Assembly: GCA_017477245.1 (NCBI GenBank)
Contig: JAFUWY010000029.1
Coordinates: 1-64,000 of the forward strand
DNA: 64,000 nt
DNA from: Bacteroidales bacterium
GTDB taxonomy: Bacteria; Bacteroidota; Bacteroidia; Bacteroidales; UBA932
Direction of reading: 5' to 3'
Shown here: positions 35,091 through 40,858 of the stretch, one piece after another
How the letters are laid out: each line of letters starts with the position of its first letter
How positions within the stretch are numbered: position 1 is the first letter of the stretch
Position numbers and translations under genes: made by a program
The notes under the pieces: model-generated
What the model was told of the DNA's origin: nothing
Database searches by the model: none
The model's input: only the letters and a program-made list of their open reading frames with translations

Positions 35091-35098
35091 CAAAAATA
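35091..35098 (-). promoter_or_regulatory. -7 box of the clostripain-family gene
   Basis: TATTTTTG (leftward) ends 6 bases before the ATG at 35084, a spacing compatible with leaderless transcription. No TTTG -33 box at 19-21 bases. Confidence 0.35.
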
Positions 35099-35140
35099 AA
35101 CAAACTGCGCGAAATAATCGCCCATACGGGAAAGATTTTG

Positions 35141-35148
35141 TATTTTTG
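35141..35148 (+). promoter_or_regulatory. -7 box upstream of rmlA
   Basis: TATTTTTG, 20 bases before the ATG at 35169, matches TAnnTTTG. The -33 element is not clear. Confidence 0.4.
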
Positions 35149-35168
35149 CAAGAAACACAAGTACACAC

Positions 35169-36056
35169 ATGAAAGGCATCGTTCTCGCCGGCGGCTCCGG
35201 CACCCGGCTCTACCCGATCACCAAGGGCGTCAGCAAGCAGCTGCTCCCCATCTACGACAAACCGATGGTCTACTACCCGATCAGTGTCCTGATGCTTGCG
35301 GGCATCCGCGACATCCTGATCATCAGCACGCCGCAGGACCTCCCGGGCTTCAAGCGCCTGCTGGGCGACGGCTCCGATTACGGTGTGCATTTCAGCTACG
35401 CCGAGCAGCCGAGCCCGGACGGGCTGGCGCAGGCGTTCATCATCGGCGAAGAGTTCGTGGGCGACGACAGCGTCTGCCTCGTGCTCGGCGACAACATCTT
35501 CCACGGCACGGGCTTCACCCCGCTGCTCAAGGAAGCCGTACGTGCGGCAGAGCAGGACGGCAAGGCCACGGTCTTTGGCTACTGGGTGGACGATCCCGAG
35601 CGCTACGGCGTGGCGGAGTTCGACAAGGAGGGCAACTGCCTCTCCATCGAGGAGAAGCCCAAGGAGCCGAAGAGCAACTATGCCGTCGTGGGCCTGTATT
35701 TCTATCCCAACAAGGTGGTGGATGTCGCGAAGCACATCAAGCCTTCCGCCCGCGGCGAGCTGGAGATCACCACGGTCAACCAGGTATTCCTCGCAGACAA
35801 GGAACTGAAGGTCCAGACGCTTGGCCGCGGCTTCGCCTGGCTGGACACCGGCACGCATGACAGCCTCGCCGAGGCCTCCATCTTCGTCGAGGTCATCGAG
35901 AAGCGTCAGGGCCTCAAGATCGCCTGCCTCGAGGGTATCGCCTACCACCGCGGCTGGATCACCGAGGAGCGGATGCGTGAGCTCGCCAAACCGATGCTCA
36001 AGAACCAGTACGGGCAGTACCTGCTCAAGTGCATCGAGGACGAAAAACGCATATAA
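35169..36056 (+). CDS. rmlA: Glucose-1-phosphate thymidylyltransferase
   Basis: 295 residues with the full family signature: [20 protein letters not shown] written here as [41 protein letters not shown] and [11 protein letters not shown]. It makes dTDP-glucose, the first step toward dTDP-L-rhamnose. The stop overlaps the rmlC start by one base (TAATG). The second step, RmlB, is not encoded in the window. Confidence 0.96.
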   Translation: MKGIVLAGGSGTRLYPITKGVSKQLLPIYDKPMVYYPISVLMLAGIRDILIISTPQDLPGFKRLLGDGSDYGVHFSYAEQPSPDGLAQAFIIGEEFVGDDSVCLVLGDNIFHGTGFTPLLKEAVRAAEQDGKATVFGYWVDDPERYGVAEFDKEGNCLSIEEKPKEPKSNYAVVGLYFYPNKVVDVAKHIKPSARGELEITTVNQVFLADKELKVQTLGRGFAWLDTGTHDSLAEASIFVEVIEKRQGLKIACLEGIAYHRGWITEERMRELAKPMLKNQYGQYLLKCIEDEKRI

Positions 36057-36667
36057 TGAACATCATACAAACAGATATTGAAGGCCTGCTCATCCTGGAA
36101 CCGCGCGTATTCCAGGACGCACGCGGTTATTTTTTTGAGAGTTTCTCCCAGCGCGGCTTCGACGCGCAGGTCGCGCCCCTGCTGGGACACACCGTGAACT
36201 TCGTCCAGGACAACGAATCCATGTCTTCGTACGGCGTGGTACGTGGCCTGCACTTCCAGAATCCGCCCTATACCCAGGCCAAGCTGGTCCGCTGCGTCCG
36301 CGGTTCCGTCTTGGACGTGGCTGTCGATATCCGCAAGGGCTCGCCGACTTTCGGCCAGCATGTGGCCGTGGAACTCACGGAAGAGAATCACCGACAGTTC
36401 TTCATCCCCAAGGGCTTCGCCCACGGGTTCGCCGTGCTCAGCGAGACGGCCGTCTTCCAATATAAGTGCGACGAGTTCTACCATCCGGAAGCCGATGCCG
36501 GCATCCAGTTGCTGGACCCCGCCCTCGGCATCGACTGGCAGATTCCATGGAACCGCGCCATCATGAGCGAAAAGGACCGCCTCCGTCCCACCCTCGCCGA
36601 GACAGGTACCCCGTTTGAGTTTCGCTATTCCGGGCCTGCTCCGGAATCCCATTCCGTCATGTTATGA
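36056..36667 (+). CDS. rmlC: dTDP-4-dehydrorhamnose 3,5-epimerase
   Basis: 203 residues from ATG 36056, one base into the rmlA stop. RmlC cupin motifs: VVRGLHFQNPPYTQAKLVRC with the catalytic His, and FIPKGFAHGFAVLS. The last ~15 residues (FRYSGPAPESHSVML) extend past the usual end and are encoded by a palindrome (ATTCCGG at 36627, CCGGAAT at 36641) related to the repeat in rmlD. It overlaps rmlD by 4 bases. Confidence 0.93.
   Translation: MNIIQTDIEGLLILEPRVFQDARGYFFESFSQRGFDAQVAPLLGHTVNFVQDNESMSSYGVVRGLHFQNPPYTQAKLVRCVRGSVLDVAVDIRKGSPTFGQHVAVELTEENHRQFFIPKGFAHGFAVLSETAVFQYKCDEFYHPEADAGIQLLDPALGIDWQIPWNRAIMSEKDRLRPTLAETGTPFEFRYSGPAPESHSVML
36627..36647. repeat. Palindrome inside the rmlC C-terminus
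   Basis: ATTCCGG (36627-36633) and CCGGAAT (36641-36647) with a 7-base loop. The opposite strand shares CAGGCCCGGAAT with the sequence at 7795-7806. It encodes a C-terminal tail not expected in RmlC. Confidence 0.45.
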
Positions 36668-37752
36668 AAATCCTTGTCACCGGCGCCAACGGCCAGCTGG
36701 GCAATGAGATGCGCCTGCTCGCCGCCACTCCGTCATTCGCCGCTGCGCCGTCATCCGCCAGCACTACCCCGTCATTCGCCGGCACTACCCCGTCATTCGC
36801 CAGCACTACCCCGTCATTCGCCAGCACTACCCCGTCATTCGCCGGCCTGACCGGCGAATCCCGCTTCCTCTTCACAGACGTCACTGATGCCTCGGAAGAA
36901 TCCGTGGCCATGCTGCAGAAGCTCGCGGCCGGCGCCTCCGTGGACACGTCCACGCGCCGGCTCGACATCACCGACCTGGAAGCCATCCGCGCCCTGGTGC
37001 GCGAGGAGCACATTGACGCCATCGTCAACTGCGCAGCCTTCACCAACGTGGACGCCGCCGAGGAGCGCGCCGAACTGGCGGAGCTCCTCAACGCCAAGGC
37101 TCCGGAGAACCTCGCCGTTGCGATGAAAGAGGCCGGCGGCCTGCTGGTCCACATCAGCACGGACTACGTCTTCGGCGGCGACCCGTACAATACCCCCTGC
37201 CGCGAAGAGCAGACCGGCACGCCCACGGGCGTCTACGGGCTGACCAAGCTCCATGGCGAGCAGGCCATCGCCCGCATGGGCTGCAAGTATGTCATCCTGC
37301 GCACCGCCTGGCTCTACAGCGAGTTCGGCAAGAACTTCGTCCGCACGATGCTCCGCCTGACGGCCGAAAAGCCGCAGCTCAAGGTCGTCTTCGACCAGGC
37401 CGGCACGCCCACCTACGCTGGCGACCTTGCCGCGGCCATATTCACAGTCCTCGCTGATTATCAACAAACTATCAGCCGCCATGCACTTGCCTCGGATGCC
37501 TATCCGCACGCCGGCATCTACCACTACAGCAACGAAGGCGTCTGCAGCTGGTTTGACTTCACCAAGATGATCGCAGCATACTCCGGCCAGACCGCCTGCG
37601 ACATCCAGCCCTGCCACTCCGACGAGTTTCCGAGTCCCGTCAGGCGCCCCGCCTACTCGGTCCTCGACAAGACCAAGGTCAAGGCGACCTTCGGTCTCGC
37701 CATCCCCTACTGGACCGACAGCCTCCGCCAGTGCCTCAGCGCACTGCTCTGA
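36664..37752 (+). CDS. rmlD: dTDP-4-dehydrorhamnose reductase with in-frame repeat insertion
   Basis: 362 residues, about 70 more than typical RmlD. The fold is intact: ILVTGANGQLGNEMRLL at the N-terminus, STDYVFGGD, the Y-x3-K motif YGLTKLHGE, and FDQAGTPTYAGDLA. After residue ~21 the protein runs through six copies of a Thr/Ser-Pro-Ser-Phe-Ala unit (residues ~24-60), encoded by a 21-bp tandem repeat, followed by a second extra stretch before RRLDITDLEAI. The additions fall between the first two Rossmann strands, a surface position, so activity may survive. Confidence 0.9.
   Translation: MKILVTGANGQLGNEMRLLAATPSFAAAPSSASTTPSFAGTTPSFASTTPSFASTTPSFAGLTGESRFLFTDVTDASEESVAMLQKLAAGASVDTSTRRLDITDLEAIRALVREEHIDAIVNCAAFTNVDAAEERAELAELLNAKAPENLAVAMKEAGGLLVHISTDYVFGGDPYNTPCREEQTGTPTGVYGLTKLHGEQAIARMGCKYVILRTAWLYSEFGKNFVRTMLRLTAEKPQLKVVFDQAGTPTYAGDLAAAIFTVLADYQQTISRHALASDAYPHAGIYHYSNEGVCSWFDFTKMIAAYSGQTACDIQPCHSDEFPSPVRRPAYSVLDKTKVKATFGLAIPYWTDSLRQCLSALL
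36727..36864. repeat. 21-bp tandem repeat and palindrome inside rmlD
   Basis: Four good and two degenerate copies of a 21-base unit, CCCCGTCATTCGCC(A/G)GCACTA, each exactly seven codons. The last copy continues into a palindrome, ATTCGCCGG (36836-36844) and CCGGCGAAT (36850-36858). The order suggests insertion of a palindromic element followed by tandem growth of its left arm. Confidence 0.75.
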
Positions 37753-37807
37753 TCCTGTCCCTCCGCCTTCTCCCCAACATCCCCAGCCCCGACCGATCCC
37801 GGGCAGA

Positions 37808-37848
37808 CGGAGATCCGGACGAACTTTGGGGCTCGTCCGGATCCTCCG
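37808..37848 (+). terminator. Hairpin downstream of rmlD
   Basis: ATCCGGACGA (37813-37822) and TCGTCCGGAT (37833-37842), a perfect 10-base stem with a 10-base loop, extended by CGGAG/CTCCG with one bulge. It lies 60 bases after the rmlD stop. There is no strong T-run, so it may be a processing or Rho-assisted terminator. Confidence 0.4.
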
Positions 37849-37911
37849 GCAACTGACGCTCTCCGTATTGAGTGTCGGTAGTGCATCATTACATCTATAC
37901 CCACACAGGGC

Positions 37912-38018
37912 CGTGATGAGCAAACTATTGACAGTGAACATTTTCTGAAATCACTGGTACTTATCGAAATGGCTAGAGATTCGTGTTTTGACTGATAATC
38001 AATCTGTTGCTCATCACG
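37912..38018. repeat. Long-loop 12-bp inverted repeat
   Basis: CGTGATGAGCAA (37912-37923) and TTGCTCATCACG (38007-38018) are perfect complements 83 bases apart; the match continues as ATTGA after three mismatches. Confidence 0.55.
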
Positions 38019-38174
38019 CTTTTTGAGGGGAGAAGAGAGGAAAGATGGAAAGAAACAGGTCTATTTCTTTGAGGTACTGGGAGAGGGATGGGAAGGACAC
38101 GGATACTTTTCAGTGAGGCGCGGTACGGGCGAATCGCAGCCGCGCATAACCAGGCGCGGCGGTTAGCGCAGGCT

Positions 38175-38201
38175 CGCCGGGAGTTCCCAAAACTCCCGGC
38201 G
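38175..38201. repeat. 11-bp perfect inverted repeat
   Basis: CGCCGGGAGTT (38175-38185), loop CCCAA, AACTCCCGGCG (38191-38201). A strong GC-rich hairpin without an adjacent T-run. Confidence 0.6.
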
Positions 38202-38221
38202 GCCGCGCTTGCACGGGGGAT

Positions 38222-38267
38222 GCCGGATTTCAGCACGGAAACCAGATGCCCGAAAGCCGGGCAGTAT
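38222..38267 (-). pseudogene. 46-bp relic of the Gfo/Idh domain gene
   Basis: This segment matches 18294-18339, inside the TagD-Gfo/Idh gene, at 43 of 46 positions in the same orientation. Leftward it would encode YCPAFGHLVSVLKSGI, against YCPAFGHLVSMLKSGV in the intact gene. Similarity stops abruptly on both sides. It could be a gene relic, a gene-conversion scar, or a piece of a paralogue elsewhere. Confidence 0.65.
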
Positions 38268-38295
38268 CAACTTGAAAACTGATGTTGGTCAGGAA

Positions 38296-38327
38296 AGATG
38301 CTAGCCAGGTCAGATGCTAGCTAGGTC
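38296..38327. repeat. 16-bp tandem duplication
   Basis: AGATGCTAGCCAGGTC (38296-38311) and AGATGCTAGCTAGGTC (38312-38327), adjacent, one difference. Confidence 0.6.
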
Positions 38328-38380
38328 AGATTGCTGCATGCTACTGGGATAGGTGGCTGGCCATGACTAGAGAAGTTTTT

Positions 38381-38406
38381 CAACTGACGAGAGAAACTTT
38401 CAGTTG
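38381..38406. repeat. 7-bp inverted repeat
   Basis: CAACTGA (38381-38387) and TCAGTTG (38400-38406) with a 12-base loop, directly before the GGATTCC-type repeats. Confidence 0.35.
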
Positions 38407-38410
38407 ATGC

Positions 38411-38543
38411 AGGATTCCACTAAAATGGCCTTGTAGCGTGGTCTGGGTGGAATCCTCCTATCCAAAAACGCGTCAAACGGCCTTTTTTCGTAAGAGGATT
38501 CCGGTCAGAAGTGCGTAGAATGCCTATTTCGTGGAATCCTCTT
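38411..38543. repeat. Two successive inverted-repeat pairs of a GTGGAATCCTC motif
   Basis: AGGATTCCAC (38411-38420) with GTGGAATCCT (38447-38456), then AAGAGGATTCC (38492-38502) with GGAATCCTCTT (38533-38543). The same motif thus occurs four times in alternating orientation, with arm-to-arm distances of 36, 47 and 37-39 bases, like a REP doublet (BIME). Confidence 0.6.
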
Positions 38544-38577
38544 GCCAAGTTCGCGAGCCATCCTTCGGTCTTCGCGG

Positions 38578-38770
38578 TTGCGAGGGGCGGAGAAGGGCCT
38601 CAGTGCCCCTGGCTGGAGAAAAAAGCAATTGCCAGGGGCGGAGAGGGGTCCCAGCGCCCCTGGCAGACAGGAAAGCAGTCGCCGAGGGCGGAGAAGCGCT
38701 CTGGCGCCCCTGGCAGGAGGAAATTGCGGTCGCCGAGGGCGGAGAAGGGCCTCAGTGCCCCTGGCGACGG
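38578..38770. repeat. Tandem ~51-bp repeat, four copies, each a hairpin
   Basis: The core GGCGGAG recurs at 38586, 38637, 38687 and 38738 (steps of 51, 50, 51). Each copy carries a stem such as GCCAGGGGCG (38631-38640) with CGCCCCTGGC. The last copy is cut short. Frames across it are open on both strands only because of the periodic composition. Confidence 0.75.
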
Positions 38771-38808
38771 GTGTTTTCCTTGTCAGTTGGACGAGGTTGG
38801 ATTTCAGG

Positions 38809-38900
38809 GGGTGTACCTGGTACACCCAGTGTGGCTCTGAAGGGCTTCTGGGGCATGGTCGGTGGACCTGGTACGGGGCGTCAAAGTGGACCTGGTCCAC
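38809..38900. repeat. ACCTGGT palindromes
   Basis: GGGTGTACC-T-GGTACACCC (38809-38827) and GTGGACC-T-GGTCCAC (38886-38900) are near-perfect palindromes with a single central base; a third half-site lies at 38861. Arms differ but stay complementary. Confidence 0.5.
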
Positions 38901-38905
38901 CGCTG

Positions 38906-39184
38906 GGTGTCTGAGGGGAACACCTCCAGTCATAGCGGCAGCGAAGGCTCTTTGCTTTTTGGGCTGCTCACGGATTCGGACGGTTCGGAGCGAAGCGACT
39001 GAGGGGGTCGCGGGGGAAACGTCCCCCGCACATAGCGGTAGCGGAGGCTCTTTGCTTTTTGGGGCCTTTCTGGTGCAGAGGGTTCGGAGCGAAGCGACCG
39101 GGGGTGTCTGAGGGGATCGCCCCTCAGTCATAGCGGCAGCGAAGGCTCTTTGCTTTTTGGGCTGAGCCCAAAAAGCAAAGAGCC
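38906..39184. repeat. Tandem ~100-bp repeat, three copies, with a 19-bp terminal inverted repeat
   Basis: CATAGCGG(C/T)AGCG(A/G)AGGCTC recurs at 38931, 39031 and 39129, followed each time by TTTGCTTTTTGGG; GGTTCGGAGCGAAGCGAC lies between copies. Just before each CATAGCGG is a hairpin of different sequence: GGTGT/ACACC (38906), GCGGGGG/CCCCCGC (39010), CTGAGGGG/CCCCTCAG (39108). The last copy ends in a perfect 19-base inverted repeat (39144-39162 with 39166-39184, loop TGA). Confidence 0.75.
39144..39184. terminator. Perfect 19-bp hairpin, possible bidirectional terminator
   Basis: GGCTCTTTGCTTTTTGGGC and its exact complement separated by TGA. It lies about 100 bases beyond the stop of the leftward histone-like gene. 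The stem contains T-runs but no T-run follows it, so termination is plausible rather than proven. Confidence 0.4.
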
Positions 39185-39286
39185 GGCAACCTCGCGGCTC
39201 GCCGACTCTTAGACGTGTACTAAAACCTAAACCTACAACATAGATGCAGGAGGATTTAATAACGTTGCAAATAAATTCAAAAAAAA

Positions 39287-39460
39287 TTACTTGGCTGCTT
39301 CCACGGAGACTTTGCGGAACTCCTTGAGGTCCTTCATAAGCTCGAGAGCGGCCTTGCGGGCGCGGGCACCGGCAGCTTTGTTTCCCTTAACGACCTGAGC
39401 CTCAGCGTTGATTTTGAAGAGATCCATGTTCTCCTCGATTTTCTTTACAAGATCTTTCAT
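39287..39460 (-). CDS. Histone H1-like small basic protein
   Basis: 57 residues, starting MKDLVKKIEENMDLFKINAE and continuing GNKAAGARARKAALELMKDLKEF. This is the Bacteroidota histone H1-like (Hc1-related) protein, Lys/Ala-rich, thought to bind DNA. It is easily missed because of its length. A promoter with TTTG-N20-TATCTTGC lies upstream (39508-39539). Confidence 0.88.
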   Translation of the reverse strand: MKDLVKKIEENMDLFKINAEAQVVKGNKAAGARARKAALELMKDLKEFRKVSVEAAK

Positions 39461-39507
39461 GGTGTTGTAGTATTTAATGTGTATAATGGATAACTACTTA
39501 ATTTTCG

Positions 39508-39539
39508 GCAAGATAAAAAAGAAATGAATAAAAAGCAAA
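39508..39539 (-). promoter_or_regulatory. Promoter of the histone-like gene
   Basis: Leftward TTTG (39539-39536), 20-base spacer, TATCTTGC (39515-39508), one base off consensus. Predicted mRNA leader about 40 bases. Confidence 0.55.
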
Positions 39540-39544
39540 AAAAA

Positions 39545-40126
39545 TTAGATTTTTTGCTTCGTATTGAGTTGGGTCATTGCTTTCTCAATGCCGACAAAAC
39601 ACCACGTACGCACGCCTCCAATGATCTTTTTTGCGATTTCGGGGATATCCGCCTGCTGCTCAGGCGAAAAACTCCCGAGCACGAAATCGACCTGCTGTCC
39701 CTGGGCGAAATCGTGGCCCACGCCGACGCGGAGGCGCGCCCATTCGCGGGTCTCGAGGAGCTCTTCGATATTGCCCAGTCCGTTGTGGCCGCCGTTGCTG
39801 CCGTTGCGGCGCAGGCGGATCGTGCCGAACGGAAGGTTGATGTCGTCGCAGATCACGAGCAGGTGGTCCAGGGGGATCTCCAGTTTCTGAAGCCAGTAGC
39901 GGACGGCGTTGCCGCTGAGGTTCATGTAGGTCGAGGGCTTGAGAAGATGGAATTCCCGGCCCTTGTCATGGACGACGGCCTGGTCGCCGTAGCGTCCGGG
40001 TTCGAAAACGACATTGGATGCCTGGGCCCAGGCATCCAATATCATAAAGCCGATGTTGTGTCTCGTCGAAGCGTACTCGGCACCGATGTTGCCGAGCCCG
40101 ACTACCAGATAACACTTGTCAGCCAC
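39545..40126 (-). CDS. pth: Peptidyl-tRNA hydrolase
   Basis: About 193 residues from GTG 40126 (ADKCYLVVGLGNIGAEY); an ATG at 40168 would add 14 residues but lies inside rplY. Pth motifs: VVGLGNIGAEYASTRHNIGF with the catalytic His, KPSTYMNLSGNAV, and VICDDINLPFGTIRLRRNGSNGGHNGL split across the middle. It frees tRNA from stalled peptidyl-tRNA. Cotranscribed with rplY, a common pairing. Confidence 0.93.
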   Translation of the reverse strand: MADKCYLVVGLGNIGAEYASTRHNIGFMILDAWAQASNVVFEPGRYGDQAVVHDKGREFHLLKPSTYMNLSGNAVRYWLQKLEIPLDHLLVICDDINLPFGTIRLRRNGSNGGHNGLGNIEELLETREWARLRVGVGHDFAQGQQVDFVLGSFSPEQQADIPEIAKKIIGGVRTWCFVGIEKAMTQLNTKQKI

Positions 40127-40139
40127 GGCGGGGTCGGGT

Positions 40140-40715
40140 TTACTCCTCCGCAGCAGCCGCAGTAACATTGCGCGTGGTCTTGACGCCGCAGATGATCATG
40201 TCCTTGTCGGAGACGATGGCGACGTTGTCCAGCTGGATGTCGGAAGCCTTGATGCGCTTGTCGAGACCGAGCGGAGTGATGTCCACGGTCACATCATCCG
40301 GCAGGTCCTTCATCAGGGCGCAGACACGGATGCTGCGGGCGTTCTGGTAGAACTTACCACCCTGCTGCACACCTTTGGCGTGGCCGCTGATCACGAGCGG
40401 AACGCTGATGGCGATGGGCTTCTGCTCGTTCACGGCGAGGAAATCGACGTGGAGGCAGGCGTCGGTGACAGGATGCCACTGGAGTTCGTGGAGAACGGCG
40501 GTCTGGGGCTTGCCACCATCCAGGACGATGTCCACGATGAAGGACTTCGGCGTGTCGGTGAGAGCCTTCAGCTCCTTGGCGTTGACGGTGAAGAGGATGT
40601 TGTCCATGCCGAGACCATAGAGGTTGCAGGGCACGAGGCCTTCGCGGCGGAAAGCTTTGAGGACCGCTTTGTTGCCGACCTTGCGGGTCTGGCCTTTCAG
40701 TTCAAAATGCTGCAT
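40140..40715 (-). CDS. rplY: 50S ribosomal protein L25/Ctc
   Basis: 191 residues, long CTC-type L25: N-terminal domain (LKGQTRKVGNKAVLKAFRREGLVPCNLYG) binds 5S rRNA and the C-terminal TL5 domain follows (WHPVTDACLHVDFLAVNEQKPI, GKFYQNARSIRVCALMKDLPDDV). The tail NVTAAAAEE is usual for the family. A promoter is visible at 40805-40835 and the ~80-base leader contains two hairpins. Confidence 0.95.
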   Translation of the reverse strand: MQHFELKGQTRKVGNKAVLKAFRREGLVPCNLYGLGMDNILFTVNAKELKALTDTPKSFIVDIVLDGGKPQTAVLHELQWHPVTDACLHVDFLAVNEQKPIAISVPLVISGHAKGVQQGGKFYQNARSIRVCALMKDLPDDVTVDITPLGLDKRIKASDIQLDNVAIVSDKDMIICGVKTTRNVTAAAAEE

Positions 40716-40743
40716 TGCACGAATAATAAAAATGTGTTACTCA

Positions 40744-40797
40744 TCCCGGATCAAGTCCGGTACCCATTGCACCAAAACCGTCGGACGGTTTTACAAA
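40744..40797 (-). promoter_or_regulatory. Hairpins in the rplY leader
   Basis: AAAACCGTC/GACGGTTTT around 40779-40797 and a CCGGA/TCCGG palindrome near 40747-40762 lie between the promoter and the rplY start. The second resembles a common REP-type sequence (CCGGACTTGATCCGG on the reverse strand). Function unknown; a regulatory leader for a ribosomal protein gene is possible. Confidence 0.35.
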
Positions 40798-40804
40798 ATG
40801 CGCG

Positions 40805-40835
40805 CAAAGATACGGATATTTTTCTTTTTGTCAAA
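40805..40835 (-). promoter_or_regulatory. Promoter of rplY-pth
   Basis: Leftward TTTG (40835-40832), 19-base spacer, TATCTTTG (40812-40805), exact consensus. It is back-to-back with a rightward -7 box at 40849-40856. Confidence 0.7.
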
Positions 40836-40856
40836 TTCTGCGTACCTTTATCTTTG
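40827..40856 (+). promoter_or_regulatory. Promoter-like pair upstream of the M6 protease gene
   Basis: TTTG (40827-40830), 18-base spacer, TATCTTTG (40849-40856). The box ends only 2 bases before ATG 40859, so either that ATG is not the start or the promoter is fortuitous; the next in-frame ATG is 40895. Confidence 0.4.
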
Positions 40857-40858
40857 TT

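Larger units (their letters stand above)
37753..39286. other. Gene-free repeat island
   Basis: About 1.5 kb between rmlD and the histone-like gene with no supportable protein. Open frames here are composed of the repeats themselves. It holds at least seven different repeat or inverted-repeat types, listed separately, and a 46-bp relic of a Gfo/Idh-type gene. No tRNA, integrase or terminal repeats marking a mobile element are visible. Confidence 0.7.

Noticed and set aside
35085..35948. N-terminal 288-residue extension of the clostripain-family ORF
   Set aside because: It is antisense to rmlA, lacks any family motif, and the internal ATG at 35084 begins a proper lipoprotein signal peptide.
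38578..38770. CRISPR array
   Set aside because: Units are contiguous 51-base repeats without unique spacers of uniform size, and no cas gene is present.
38505..39131. Leftward 208-codon ORF rich in Arg, Pro and Leu across the repeat island
   Set aside because: Its sequence is the translation of the tandem repeats, it has no fold-like composition, and opposite-strand frames are equally open.
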